Source: Xylogone sp. PMI_703
Taxonomy: Eukaryota; Ascomycota; Leotiomycetes
NCBI GenBank assembly: GCA_021399445.1
Contig: JAJTUQ010000004.1
Span: forward strand, 2,790,001-2,854,000
Length of the DNA stretch: 64,000 bases
Reading direction: 5' to 3'
The notes beneath the pieces are model-generated. The model saw only the letters and a list, made by a program, of their open reading frames with translations. It ran no database searches and was not told the origin of the DNA. The position numbers and the translations under genes are program-made. Shown one piece after another: positions 23,901 to 36,533 of the stretch (positions are counted from its first letter, which is position 1; every line of letters starts with the position of its first letter).

Positions 23901-24859
23901 TCGTCAGAAACCACCCCAAGAGCACGGAAGACAACGGCAATAGGGACATCCGTCTTAATATAAGGTAGAGTGGACTTGATGGTTTGACCAAAACCACCTC
24001 GCTGACCGTCACCCTTAGCAAAAAGCTTAATAGTCATTGACGAAATGAGACGTGAACCCTTCTCCAAAGCACTTCGGATCTCTGCGATATACGGAGTGGG
24101 ACTTGGTGGGGCCTTCTTAAATACTTGAACAATATTCGCGGCACTGCGCTCCTGGGCAATGAGCACCTTTTCACTACCGTTGATGATGAAATAGCCACCC
24201 TGGTCGTAAGGACATTCGTTCCATGCGTATAGCTCATCTTCATCCAAGTCTCTTAGAATGCAGTATTTCGACTTGAGCATAATCGGCAGCTTTCCAATGT
24301 AAACTCGGTCGGGTGGCCTCTCTATCTTATCCTCACCATATCGCCCATCGCTATCTTCGTCCTCCCATACCAGTCTCGTTGGGTGCTCGCCCGTTCTCGC
24401 CATCTCAGCCTCTTGTTCCTCATCAAGCTCATTAAGTGGTACTGGACGTTCCACAGCGATCGAGACTTTCTTCGTCATTTCGAGGTACAAAGGACTCGAA
24501 TATGTAAGATTTCGGAGACGCGCTTCCTGTGGTAACATAACTTGCGTGCTTCCATCACCTTCAGTCATCGCGGGTCTTGATAACAGGACCGTTCCGAACT
24601 TGATTTCGTATCGACGGAGAGCGATCGGATTATCATCTGAAGATGGAGGGTTGTTTTGATCCAGGGTCAACTGAGAATTCTCCTCTACAAGCTCTTGCAT
24701 AGTGGTTGAGACGAATTCATCGAACGAATCAAGCTGTTGAGACACCAAGCCCTTGGACTCGAAGAACGATGAGATGACCGTCCAGCAGTCTTCCGCCGTG
24801 ATTCCCGCATCCTCCTCACCATAGTCATCGTACTCGTAACCCTCCTCGTACTCTGCCAT
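20958..24859 (-). CDS. RPB2: RNA polymerase II second-largest subunit RPB2
   Basis: Exons 24859-22463, 22398-21170 and 21120-20958 (introns of 64 and 49 nt) give 1,262 residues, the normal RPB2 length. The acidic start [19 protein letters not shown] and the protrusion, lobe and fork regions lie in exon 1. The second exon carries the hybrid-binding domain with [20 protein letters not shown] and [15 protein letters not shown]. The third exon completes the C-terminal zinc site: [11 protein letters not shown] joins [17 protein letters not shown], giving CxxC...CxxC. It ends in [10 protein letters not shown]. Reading past the second intron would delete the second half of the zinc finger. RPB2 forms half of the Pol II active centre with RPB1. 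No odd residues stand out. It is a common phylogenetic marker, so it could place this fungus precisely. Confidence 0.97.
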
Positions 24860-25959
24860 TGTGAGACCCTTCTAACTCACAGTGAAAAGCTGAATTCTCG
24901 ATGGGTAGGCCGAAGGAGAGGTGAACTGAAGCGCGGCGGAGTGGCGGAAGAATCGTGATGCGCTCGACCCCCGAGATACCTTACTTGCTCCAAACTAGTA
25001 CGTATTGAGCATTAAGACGACGTATAACCTCAATGAAGAGCTCCACCTTCTTGATATGAGATGGTAACAGTTACCAAGAGGTTGATCTCTTGAAATGTTG
25101 GCGAGGCAATATTTTGAGCAGCCGCCTCGCGCTCTCCTGAACGCGCTAATTGAATTACGGGTTAGCGTACCGTAACGCCTGGATGCCTTACTAAATAAGA
25201 GGGCCCCCAGGTCCGATTGCTAATTGTGGCAAGTTCATACTCCAACTTGATCATAATAATACGAGCCCATGTTATCATTTCCAACATTTAGTCTACTGGA
25301 ATTAGTAAGTTAGGAGCCTTTCAGGCAAACCTCCAATGTCAAACGCTTCAAACGTCTTGACATTCTCAACCACACCTGGTTCGCAGTAATAGAAGTCTTT
25401 AGTATTATTTTGCTAACCATTATTTTATACACTTAGCGTTGTTGTCTATATAACTAATATACTCCGTATCTTTGAGCTCTTCAAGTGTGTCTAATCTCTA
25501 ATCATCAAGGTTGCTATATTATCAAAACTGTGTCGAGCTGCCAAGAACCAGAAATCGGGCAGCGGGTAGCGAATTATTCAAAAAATGGCTCGCCGGTCCC
25601 GAACTATGTGCTGAGTGATATCAATGTCCGTACTCTTGCAGGTCGAAATTCGTTTCTCTTGTAATTATGCAAACGTAAGGAGAACAAGGCCGTCTATGTC
25701 ATAATTGTATTCGTCGAGGCATACATCCACACCCCTCTTCAATATCACCTTAGCCCCACTTGGTTGTAGTAGACAAGATTCTGCCCGTGTCTCAGAAATC
25801 TTCGAATCCGGGACTCTGAAAACCAGTGTGGGCTTGAATACCAACCCCCTGGAGGAGTGCAACTTTCTTCGACGTCTCAGTCCTTGCATCTGCAGTAAAG
25901 AATATATTATCTTCCAAATAGCAGTTAAGTGTCAGTTTTCCTGCTACTATTCGTGGTTC
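24860..25959. other. RPB2 upstream region and start of a gene-poor block
   Basis: This 1.1-kb stretch lies between the RPB2 ATG and the stop of the NmrA-like gene. The first 150 bp should be the RPB2 promoter. The rest is AT-rich without coding signal. Plus-strand frames from 25705 are shadows opposite the reductase. Confidence 0.5.
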
Positions 25960-27011
25960 TCAGCTCCAGTTTGCTACAAGCCAGTCCCAGAATGCTACTG
26001 GCTGAACATTTACCAGGAGATTAAGGTCTGCAACTTCAAAATCATATCGACCTTGTTCTGTAGCAATAAGTTCCTGGATGGTCTTCACCCTTTCAGGATT
26101 AGTGTCTTCATAATACATCGCATAGTTTAGATGATCTCCAAGGTATTCCGGCGCAATGACTTCCGTTGAGAACTCAACCCCTATTACAATCAGTAAACCT
26201 AACCTCGTCAGGCGTAACAGTATTCCTTACCTCCTTTAATAGCTTCTGCCCAGCTAATTATTTCAGCAACGGTTCTCCGATCTCCGCGCATTCTGAATTG
26301 AGCGGGCCAGTTGTCCAGATCCAGGGCAAGAGCAGCTGCTACGAAGCGTCCCACATCATCTACAGCAGTCATAGATAAGTAGATAGGTCTGCCATTAGTG
26401 TGGTATTCTACCACAGTTGCAGTGCTCCGCTCAATATCCATTAGATAGGCGCCTTGCTGCTGGATTCCAGTTGACGTGCCGATCATTCGAGAGGCTAAAC
26501 CACCACGCGCAAAGCGTTCATAGAACACACCACAGCAAAAGACTGTTGAGCGCATGGGAGTGCTGCGATGGGTGGCCCAGTGACGCAGACGCTGAAGGCT
26601 GGCTGACCGGCCACGATCTAGGGGGTCGTCCTGTGGTCGACGCTCAGGAGGTCCCTCAAATTCGGCGGGGACGAACCGACGAACTCGAGATTGGGCAGCA
26701 GCATCGATGAGATTGATCTGGGGGTTGCCAGAGACGGTTGAAATCACTAGGTCAATACCCCTAAGGCTATAGAGAAGATTCTGCTGGTCATCGTAGTTTA
26801 CAACAACAACCTGATAATCCGGACTGTTCAAGTGTGGTTGAGCCTTTGCGGTCAGCGGACGTCGTTCCGTCGCTAGTTAATTTTGCAGAGAAAGTTGCCG
26901 AGCCCTTCTTACCTGTCTTGAAAGTATAATGAACTGATGAGCAGTTTGGCTATTGATGTGATGGGCTAAAATTTGAGCCAACCCTCCAGAGCCAGCTATG
27001 GCTATTCTCAT
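25960..27011 (-). CDS. NmrA-like / isoflavone-reductase-like NAD(P)-binding protein
   Basis: Exons 27011-26913, 26843-26231 and 26180-25960 (introns of 69 and 50 nt) give 310 residues, the usual length for the family. The start MRIAIAGSGGLAQILAHHIN holds a Rossmann GxGGxA dinucleotide loop. Then come GIDLVISTVSGNPQINLIDA, the conserved RVRRFVPAEFEG, and the late segments VDDVGRFVAAAL and RMRGDRRTVAEIISWAEAI. The last exon ends in FWDWLVANWS. No break is visible and every junction keeps frame, so the gene looks functional. Members are atypical short-chain dehydrogenases, either reductases of secondary metabolism or redox-sensing regulators such as NmrA; which one cannot be told. It stands alone in an otherwise gene-poor block, without tailoring enzymes beside it. 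Confidence 0.88.
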
Positions 27012-30000
27012 GTCTTCTATACTGGTACTTCTAACATCCTATGAGATCCGATGGCGGCCATTGCTATCCCTTTTATCGCTTTATTAGGTCCTCGAATAGC
27101 TTTGGCTGCTACTTGAGAGGTCCAGTCAATAAGGAGTACCTTCCTTGTCATTGCAGGAGGCTGGTATCAGATCAACTTCAAAGATGGGCAAGCCTCTAGG
27201 TCTAAGTGACTGAAGATGCCCCCGTTTGCCTGTCCCGTGTGGAGCGATGAATCTGGGGCACAAAGTACTGAGCCCCGCTATACTTACTTTCTACGAACAG
27301 TTGCAAAGCAAGGATCTAGGGCTGGCATCACACGGGTTTACGATTGTAACAAATCGCTTTGCCACAGGGGCTTGGGTGTCCAAGGTGATGCCCAAGCGGA
27401 TATCAGTATCGCCTACGTCGAAAAAATCACTAAGTGGCGCTACGAGCTCCCGGCCGTGTGATTGCGTTGGTACCATCACAAGTGGTTTTTCGTGGAGACC
27501 AAGCGGAGCCGAAGAGCGCAGACGACACAGGTAAGAGGAATCATCTACCTGGGGGCCTGCTCACACTTTTGTAACTGGAATCAGACATATGGGTTGCATC
27601 GTTGTGTTGCTGTTGAAGCAGTGAATTTCCACCCCATCTTGAGGGCCGGAGAGAGCAAGAGCCCAATAGAGCCAGAAAGTACCACACCTCCGGGCTAATT
27701 GTGAAGGAATGGTCGTGGACTGCGTGAGCGCCAGAGCGCCGAACAGTTGAAGATGTGCACACTAGGAAAACTCCCTAGATACGGAAGAGTAGGGCTGGAG
27801 CTGCGAACTATTCGCTGTCTCATGCACTGAAGCGTTAGTTTACCCGAACGCCAGCAGTGCTATCTGGCGATCCAGCCCGTTGGCAAGAGAGTGCCACAGA
27901 GTGGGAATTTCATGGTGACACAATGATCTAAACGCGAGAGCTACTGAAGAAAAGGCTACTGGGGCAGGGGCTCCGTTGCTAGCTACCCTTCCAGAATAAT
28001 ATCCCATGGAGAGAAAGATGTGAGATGTGACAGATAGATAGAGCTTCCCGGACATCCTGACAGAGACAGCTAGCACTGGCTTCTATCAGATTGGTCAGGT
28101 GTACTTTTAAGTCATTAATAATGGCAGACTCGAGACATGTTGTCTCGGGCTCCCATCACACGGGGGCCCTACCTGCCTCGATCGGACTCGACGGTTCTGC
28201 AATCCGGCTTTCTGCATGCCGCCATGTGATCGCAGCAGAGGTCGCCATGCTGTAAGTCACCATCGCCATTTGCCAAAGGCTTCTGGCATGATCGCCAGCA
28301 TGGTGTACCCATGATAGGCAACATCTGCCGGTTGATTTCTCAAGACCGATTCGGCCCCTCCGGTGTGGGTGGACATCGCAGGACCTACTATAGAAGTGTG
28401 CGCTAAGCGCCAGAGCAAGAAGAACGATAGGTAAGAAATGGAGGAATGCGTGGATGCTAGGGAAGAAACTGGTCTGGAATCCCTGGGAAAGGACGACTCT
28501 CATACGTGGGCAGGCTTCGGTTGGGGGCCATTTTTGGCGTTTAAGTGGGACAAACACTATAGAGGAGACCAGTCTCTGAGAGTCGGTTAACTCAATGGCC
28601 CATAAGCCTTCACTTTGTACCACTTGGCAAGAAGACAGCAGCAGAACTCGCACTTGACGGTATGCGCCAGGCTCGGTGCCAGCTCCAGTCGCCAGGTGGG
28701 CAGATAGGGGCTAGTGTTCAGGAGCTCCGCTAGGGATGACTCTATTGCCTGAAAGTGGAGGGATATGGCGATTAGATGACGTTGCACCCGCGGCTGTTTC
28801 TCCCCCAAGCAAGGGTGATTGTGAGAATGCTCAGATTCTAGCCTCTGCAGTGACAAGTCGTATACACAGCAGGTTCAACATGAGCCCTCGAATTTGGCCT
28901 TTGAAAGTCGATCATGTGACCTCATCATCAAGGCCACAACTGAGAGAATGCCGATAATTGGCCGAGAGATTGATCCATCTTGCGTGGTTGCTGTGTTCAA
29001 TTTTAGAATAGAGATTCGCATGTCTGTGTTACCATGTCTCGGTAACTCAGGCGCGCTCCTGGCGTTTAACAGTGGCTGACCCAAGCCATACATGGAGTTG
29101 AGAGAAGATAGATAGCCCCCCAAACATAATTGAGTTATTATTATCGCAATTGTTCCTTGAGCTGGAAAAGAAGAGTATCCATTTTTTCTCTCATTTCTCA
29201 GTTCTTTGCCTGCATCGCGCAAAACTGCCGCATGCAGGGTGAATCTAGAATAATTAGCCTCTCCCCTAGGAGCCTAGGGAGACAGCGGTCACTTCTCGGT
29301 ACCAGATGACTGTTCGATCGGATTCCTACCGCCGTACCCCACTATCGGGGTCTCTGGGAATACGAGGGGGTTGTGGACGGCTGTGTAACACCAATTCGTT
29401 CACCGCATTGTTCTTGTAGATCTCGTCGCTTCTTTAGGGAAAGGCGGTTGCCTTCGACGCCTTCTGCTGTAGGTACATGTTTCAACTACCGAACCGAGCC
29501 TCTCCGGCAGTTGAATTCCATCGAGTTGGACGCTCACAGTGAACTGCTTTCCAAATAAGCCGGTACCTCAATATGGTTGATACGGACGGATTCTACAACA
29601 AGTGTCAGCTATAACATGCTGTGTTATCATAAAGGAGTAGATACTCGTGATTAGATAACAAGGTGGGTCTGATATTTTCATTCGTTGACGGCTGAATTGT
29701 CAGGAGCTTAGTAAAATGATAGGTGGTAGTTAAACTCCTACTCTCTAACATATTGTACCGATTCTTGAAGTCAGCAGCGAGTTGGGAGAGGCTCCTTGTC
29801 CTCGTGGTCCTAAAGCATGGAGAATATGAATATCTGGTTCATCAAGTTGAAGTGTGCTGCTGCAAAATCTCTTTGTACGAGAGTCCGGAGCCGATTTTGT
29901 AGATGTTGCTGTGTGGACTTGTTGGTCGCCTAAAGAGTCGAGGATGGGTAGGGATGGTCACCTGAAGGCATTTAGTCTAGTAGGACATCTCGCCTGGCAT

Positions 30001-31324
30001 ACGTTCCCCAGAGGCAGGTACCATCCACAAGATCTTTCCTATCGACAAAGCACTCTGAATAGGACAACGTACCTAAATACAGAGAGGTTCGCCAATAGTA
30101 GGTTCATCTCCTCTTCTAAGTCACTTGATGTTCTTTTCTATTTGTCGAAGCTCTCGGTGTCGCTACCCCTGAAGAAGGCCGGATTCTTCAACTGCACACC
30201 ACAATTCCATTCAATCATGCTCTCCAAAGTCAGAGAAAAAACAAGCTGGGTGGATGGCTTCTAGTTTCTTTATTTTCTTTCAGTGCCCCCGGAATCGAAG
30301 AATAGGCGTGTAACGCTTGAAGTTACAGGCCTTAATTCCCAATAGGCTGTAGTTGTTCATCTTTGTTCTTCATTGCCCCTCCTCTAGGTGTTCAGAGAAG
30401 GTGGTCCACCATGGATGTAAACCGAGTTATTAATCTGTCTATAACCGACAGCTACTGATGAGGTGCTTGATTACCGTCAAAGAGACGTTATTTGGTAACT
30501 GTTCGTGTAAGCCCTACTTGAATAGAAGCTGATTGGAAGTGCAGGATCAAAAAATATATATGACATCGAAATATGATATCACAACCTGACCGGTCGTATA
30601 TCAGGGGATCTTTGAATGACGCGGGTCGGCGGCTGAAACGGCACACCGTAGCACTACATATCTTGAGGTGACACAGGGGCTGCTTACAGTTCGGATATGT
30701 AAAACTGCGTGATTTATCCATTCATATTGTTTTCATGGCGGCTCTGTCGTACCTTTAACGGGACTGAGAGGTCACTTTATTGGTCAGGATCTCGATAAGA
30801 ATACCGGGGAAGACGGATCAAAGAGATCGACATGATGCCAGGCTGGGGAAGCTCCTGCATCAGCGGGTACGCCGACGCCCAATAACGTTACAACGCTGTG
30901 GTTACATACATGCCAGAGTCTATTGAGAGCTATTGCGGAAGCGGACTCATTTTTTGTGCTACCGGATCTATTGTTGTGCTGCACCAGCGAGGGTTCATAA
31001 AGCCCATTTATGTACCACTATGCTCTTATCCAGTAGCGTAGGGAGCCTTGGGGCTCGCCTCTGGCACCAGTGTCACTCTTTTCTTCAGTCTGTGAGAAGA
31101 ATTAATATATTAAGTGGTTGATAATTCTCGTAAGTACGTCTAATATCTCATTATTTCATATACATATTATCTGCGAATATCCCTGTAATACTAATACCCC
31201 TTCAGAGAAACGGAAGTCGTGTTAAAATGCGGTGAATATGCCAGGTTTCTGGTCGCGTGAATACCCCAAAACGCCATCCCATCCACGCATTGCCAAAAGA
31301 AATATGCAGACGCCAGTCATGTTT
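27012..31324. other. Gene-poor accessory block (4.3 kb) with no supportable gene
   Basis: On both strands I find only open frames of up to 165 residues (for example 28156-28653 minus and 29854-30264 plus) with no family motif, no plausible splice continuation and shadow-like composition. No terminal repeats, integrase or reverse-transcriptase motifs were recognised. It may be decayed DNA: old genes or a degraded transposon. I can only say that nothing intact is visible. Confidence 0.5.
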
Positions 31325-33714
31325 TTATTGTACACTCAGAAATAAATCATCACCTCTCCTTGTTGGCGTCAACTTGGGCACCCATCCAGGCGTACTAGGT
31401 AACGCTACTCTCTCAGGCTCCTGTGGGAAGTTCCTACCACTGCCCAACTGTGGCCGCCAGGCTGGATCCTTTGCAGCCTCGATCTCATCGTCTTTCAGCA
31501 CTCTCCATCGCTGCTGTTTTCGTACATCTTCCTCGCTTCTCAGCGTTAGTTCCGCTGCTTTCTTGCTTCCACGTCGCTTCGCCAGTAACGTACTCGTGGT
31601 CGAGGCGCTATTATTTGACAAAGCACTGTTTGATCGCTGTTGTTCCTTTCCAGCCCATCTCAGTTCTTCGGAGATCATTGGTTGGTAATCATCGAAAGGA
31701 GACGGGTCCTTTGAAAGAGCTAGTGGAGCAGGCGCTAGATATTCTTCCGACAACTTCATTTCGCTTCCTCGTCCCATATTGTCTTGCTGTTGTTCATGCG
31801 TGCGAGTACGGGCAGCTTCCCTCAACACTTTTCCGAAATCTGGCTGCGGAGGCGGAGGCACCATCCTGACAATATCTCCGGATAGTCTTTTCGGGATCTT
31901 TGGGTAGGTAACTGGCGATCTACCGCTAGCCGGCGACTCCACTACCGGGGATAATTCTGCAGTACGCGGTTCTACTGCTGATTCAACGGTTTCGAAAGAC
32001 GTTAATGAGCTCTCAGATTGCCGGTTGCCATCATAAGGCCCAGTTTGCTTATAAGATTTTCGTCTCCCACGACCAAAGTTCGGGTTAGCTGGGTTGCTAT
32101 TGCGTCCGATCTCACTTGGTGGGAGTGAACTCTTAACCGAGTATACACTAGAGCCAGTGACTGGTCGATTATCTTGTCTTCGGATCTCCAGCATTTGGAT
32201 CTGCTCCGTTTGCTGCTGTGATGGTGGTTGCAGAACAGGGATCTTAGGCTGCCTTGAAAAAGGGAGGATACCAGTTGCTGATTGACTTGCAGTAAGAGGC
32301 TTTACGCGTAAATCAGAAGTTGGTCCATTTGTATTTGTAGGCTGTCCTGGCCGCCAAAGAGTTCCCGTCCCAACTATTGCCGATGATGGCGAAGTGATCA
32401 TCTGACTCCTATCTGGAGGTGGAAATATCCTCCACGTATCAGCATTTGCGTTCTCGGATCTGCTATATGTTCTTCGCCCACGAAGGTCCATCGGGCTGCC
32501 GGTTCTTGCACTCTCAAGATCTTCTTCGAACTGCGTGGTTGTACTCTCTCGATTTAGCCCAAAGACCTGGTCTCTTGGTGGTTGTGAGTAGCCCACGTTC
32601 TCTCTTGCTGGTTCTCTAGCTTGGGACACTGGAATTTGGAGAGTAAGGTTTGGCTTTTCTGGAAGAAGTTTTGATGAACGTCGTTGGGATGATTCCTTTG
32701 CCTCTGGTGATATCGCCAATCCAATTGTATCTGGCCGAATGCTTCTCCGAGAAAACATATTAATATCATAGTTGTCGAGCCTTGGTGGTATTCTTGGTGG
32801 TGACTTGGCAGCTGCCCCAGGTTGCGTGCCTCCCGACCCGAAAAACTTCTGTTTTGGACTTTTTACATCGAGTCTGTACTGTAGTCCGTTGTCAGGATCT
32901 AGATGAAAAGGAAGTAGCTCACTATCCCTTGCTGCTTTTCGCTTTTTCTGGCGTATCCTTCGGCAAAGGAGTAGCGCTCCGATCACAACTGCAACTGACG
33001 CTACCCCGCCTGCAACTATACCAGCTATCTGAGGCTTTGTAAGGGTTTGAGTTGTATTGGCAGATGCGGCTTGCGCAGAAGCGGTAGCAGAGGTAGTACT
33101 CGTGGATAACTGGGTCGAGGTGGATGAGCTCGCAGTTGTTGAACTAGCCACAGTTGGTTTGGTAAGTGTTCTTGAGATTTGAAGTGTAGTTGTCCTTGGA
33201 TTATCTGTCGTTGAACCCATATCTGAAGTTGGATTAGGAGCCACGAGAACAATACTAGGTTTTGAAGTCTCAACAATCAGAGTAGCTGTAATCGTACTGT
33301 GGGTGTTCGGCAATGCACTCTTTTGTCCGTTACACATTGAGAATGCATTGTTCACAACAGTATCTAATATAGGAATTGGTTAGGTGTCTAACATAACTTT
33401 TTGCACTGGTTCTTACTTGTTGCATTGAATCCTGTGCAGAATCCAACGTTATCTTCCGATATTATACATTGCACAGCGCCTTCCCCGATAGTGTAACCGG
33501 ATGTACTATTATGAGAACACAGGCACTCTAATGAAGGTCTCTCTGAACAAAGGTCGACAGGAAAATTGTTATTGATAAATGACTCAAAACAAGTCTGGGC
33601 ACATGAAGGAACAAATTTCATTAATTCAGGGGAGAAGGAAAGTTTCGCCGCGCTGGCGTATGTCGTGAGGCCGTATATAAGTGCAAGCCATGATGGAAAT
33701 AATGCCATTCTCAT
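31325..33714 (-). CDS. CFEM-domain single-pass membrane protein with long cytoplasmic tail
   Basis: Exons 33714-33417 and 33363-31325 (53-nt intron, GTAAGA donor, TATTAG acceptor, phase 1) give 778 residues. A signal peptide (MALFPSWLALIYGLTTYASA) precedes an eight-cysteine CFEM domain at about 30-110: VPSCAQTCFES, DLCSERPSLECLC, AVQC, GFC and, across the intron, FSMCNGQ. A Ser/Thr-rich stalk (about 125-205, probably O-glycosylated) leads to one membrane span at about 211-235 (AGIVAGGVASVAVVIGALLL) followed by a basic stop-transfer CRRIRQKKRK. About 540 Pro/Ser/Arg-rich residues then lie inside the cell. CFEM proteins act in heme capture, adhesion or host contact. The long tail suggests a sensor or wall-membrane link rather than a GPI-anchored heme scavenger; this is inference. 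Confidence 0.87.
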
Positions 33715-34927
33715 AGATATCTATAAACTGTCACCATCAGCACTTAGTATATGCCTCTAAAACGGACCCGAAGAGAACTACTGTGTACAGCAGCTCACAT
33801 ATTTTCCGACGCTACATTACACCAGAGGTTGTCCAACCTCTCTAGGCAGTGCAACGCGAGTCCGAGACCGACGGAGCATATGGAAGAGTTCAAAGACCAG
33901 GAAAGAGACCGAGCTTACTTTAAAGAAACAACTAATACTACAGGAAAAGAGGCGACCAGCGTCTCAAACATAATTAAAATGAACTATACAGAAAATGCGG
34001 CGCGATCCATTACGGTTCACGAGAAGAAAGAGATTAAAGGATGAAGAGAATAAACATAGGGAAACGGTGGCAGATGATACAGTTTTTTGTATCATATAGC
34101 CAGCCGCCAAAGTAAATGGGTTTCTAAATCCGGATGCGTCTGCTGCTCCTCCACCAACGGCCAGCGGATGCTGGTCTATCATCGCCACAATGCTGTCAGA
34201 GAACCAAGTATTGTCGGCCTTTTGCCTGCAGTCCGCAGACCATCTACGCGCTTTCATGATGCGGTCATGATGTTTGGGCTAATCTGACCATGGCGTTTGC
34301 GTCCTTGATTGGTGGTTCTCCTCTAAGCGCTTGCCCATAAGGCCAGCCGCTTCCGGGGTGGTTGGAACTCTTGCATCCTGCAGCACGTGACTACGGTGCA
34401 TGCGCTTTGCAGGCGGTAAGAAGTCCTATATTGGAAGTAACACCCGTTTAATGTTGATTTATGACCTGGAAAATTTCATATTTGTATGTTGACAGCTCAG
34501 TTGTGGGCGTTATTGAATACGTGGGTGGCTTGAAAAAGTTCGCGCTTCCGGACGACTTTTACCTCTTCAAGGTCATGTCGAAGCCGGCAATAGTTCATGC
34601 ATGCAGGAAAGGCACCCAACTTAATGGAAGACCAGAGTAACGCTTTGTACATTCTCTATACCTAGAAGACTGGCGCTAACTAGCCCATGGCAACGCTTGT
34701 AAACTTCCCATTTGATTTGATTATCTTAGGTCATCTCACCGAATCCTGAGCTTGTAGCTCTCATGATATCTATTACACAAAGCCACCATATCCTTGAAAT
34801 GTCGTATTCAATTCAGCAAGCTTCATTTTCTTCATTGAACCTTGCTCATATTTAACCGCGTAAACGCCTGCTCTTTCCTGGGCCCCACCTGACGTATTGA
34901 CAAAAAATCAAGACCGGATCTCAGCTC
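33715..34927. other. Spacer: CFEM gene promoter and DBP5 3' region
   Basis: 1.2 kb without a supportable gene. A 97-residue frame at 33751-34044 (plus) has no recognisable content. It is presumed regulatory DNA for the CFEM gene. Confidence 0.5.
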
Positions 34928-36533
34928 CTATGTCGGCTTAAAGTTTGTACCAGCACGGCTCGACTTGATGATTCGCTTGACCGTCTCTTCAGTCTCATCC
35001 CAGTCATCCTGGTTAAGCTTTACCAGGTCAATTCCATAAAAGTCAGCAATCTTAGAGAGCGCCATGAAACTCTTCTTGTCAAAGACAAAGCTGATACTGA
35101 CACCAACTCGTCCAAATCGACCGGTACGTCCAATACGATGAAGGTATGTCTCCGGGTCCGGCTCATCTTCGCTTCTACCCTTCATCGGGATGTCGTAGTT
35201 AATGACCATTGAAACGGATTGGACATCAATACCACGAGCGAGGACGTTGGTTGTGATCAAAACCTTAGCTCGACCTTGACGGAAATCCTCAAGAATGGCG
35301 TCACGTTCCGCTCCCTCAAAAGCTCCGTGGATTGCAACAACTTTATGGCCCTCCTTAGTCAGACGTTCTGCAATTTCGGAAGCTGTAGACCGTTTCTGTT
35401 CTGCCGTTAATATACTACGTCTTATCTTTGACGATGGCACGTACCTTGACGAAAATGATCGAGGATCCGATAGTCATCAAACCGTACAGTGATGTGAGAA
35501 TATCATATTTGCCTTGTTCTGATGGGCAATCCATAAACATTTGCTTAATACCAGAGACAGTAAGCTCATCGCGCTTGAGACTTATTGTGTTGGCGTTTGG
35601 ACTGAATTGCTGTGCATATCGCATGACTTCTTCAGGGAAAGTGGCTGAGAAGAGAAGAATCTGCTTTACGGCAGGTACCATTCTATAAAAGTTATTAGCT
35701 CGGATATAATTCGCCTGTATAGGGGGCACACACTGTTTAACGCGTAGGCATTGATCGCCCAAACCCTGCTGATCAAGCATGTTATCAGCTTCGTCCAAGC
35801 ATAACAACTTCATCTGACTCGGATCTAGTTGTCTCCTCTTGATAAGATCCATAACTGTGCCGGGAGTTCCAACAATAACCATCGCCTGGACCTTAGCATT
35901 TCGCTCTACCGCACCAGGGACCGCAGCCTGAATAGTTAAGCCATCAACGAACTGGCCGATGCTTCTAATGACACCTTCGATCTGGCGTGCAAGCTCACGA
36001 CTGGGAGCGAGACACAGAGCTTGGGGTTGCTGAGGTTTTGTGTAATCTATCCGCGACAGTATAGTGATAACGAAAGCCGCAGTCTTTCCGGTTCCAGATT
36101 GCGACTGGGCAATCATATTTTGAGGAGGATCTCTCAGAAGGAGAGGCAGAGCCTTTTCTTGAATCTTTGATGGCTTCTTGAAGTTCATGCTGTAGAGACC
36201 TTTCAAGATCTGCTCTTTACTTTTGCATTAAGTTAGCATTGTTTCGAATAATGAGCGCCTTTGGACATACATTCCGAGCTCCTCAAAAGAGCTGATTGAG
36301 TACAGAGGGCTACTCTCATCTCCCTGTAGATCACTGAGCTTCACTTCAACCTCATATTGCGCATCATGAAGACCAGAACCACCCCGTTCCTCCACCGTGC
36401 CATCTCCTTGAGCATTCTCTAGGTCGCCTTCAACGTTCTTGTCCCCAGCTACAGGAGAGGCAACATCATCTGCCCAAGACTTTTTTGCGGCTCCAGGAGC
36501 AGAGTCCGTTGTAAGTTTCGATGGATCCGACAT
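34928..36533 (-). CDS. DBP5: DEAD-box ATP-dependent RNA helicase Dbp5 (mRNA export)
   Basis: Exons 36533-36271, 36219-35734, 35682-35445 and 35395-34928 give 484 residues. The N-terminus ([20 protein letters not shown]) is the usual acidic extension. Helicase motifs in order: [13 protein letters not shown] (Q motif), [13 protein letters not shown] (I), APSRELA (Ia), GTPGTV (Ib), LDEADNM (II), FSATFP (III), [11 protein letters not shown] (V) and [11 protein letters not shown] (VI). The protein ends in [14 protein letters not shown]. Dbp5 remodels mRNPs at the cytoplasmic face of nuclear pores with Gle1-InsP6. Intron 2 (35683-35733) is 51 nt, stop-free and in frame, so retention would insert 17 residues after motif II. 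Intron 3 ends in tandem acceptors CAGAACAG, and only the second keeps frame. The start is the ATG before the conserved N-tail; longer upstream reading is leader. Divergent from BZZ1. Confidence 0.95.

Noticed and set aside
25705..26130. 141-residue plus ORF
   Set aside because: It is antisense to the last exon of the NmrA-like gene, which is well supported.
28156..28653. 165-residue minus ORF in the gene-poor block
   Set aside because: No family motif; similar-sized frames occur on the other strand. Could be a relic but not supportable.
29854..30264. 136-residue plus ORF
   Set aside because: No motif and no plausible exon continuation.
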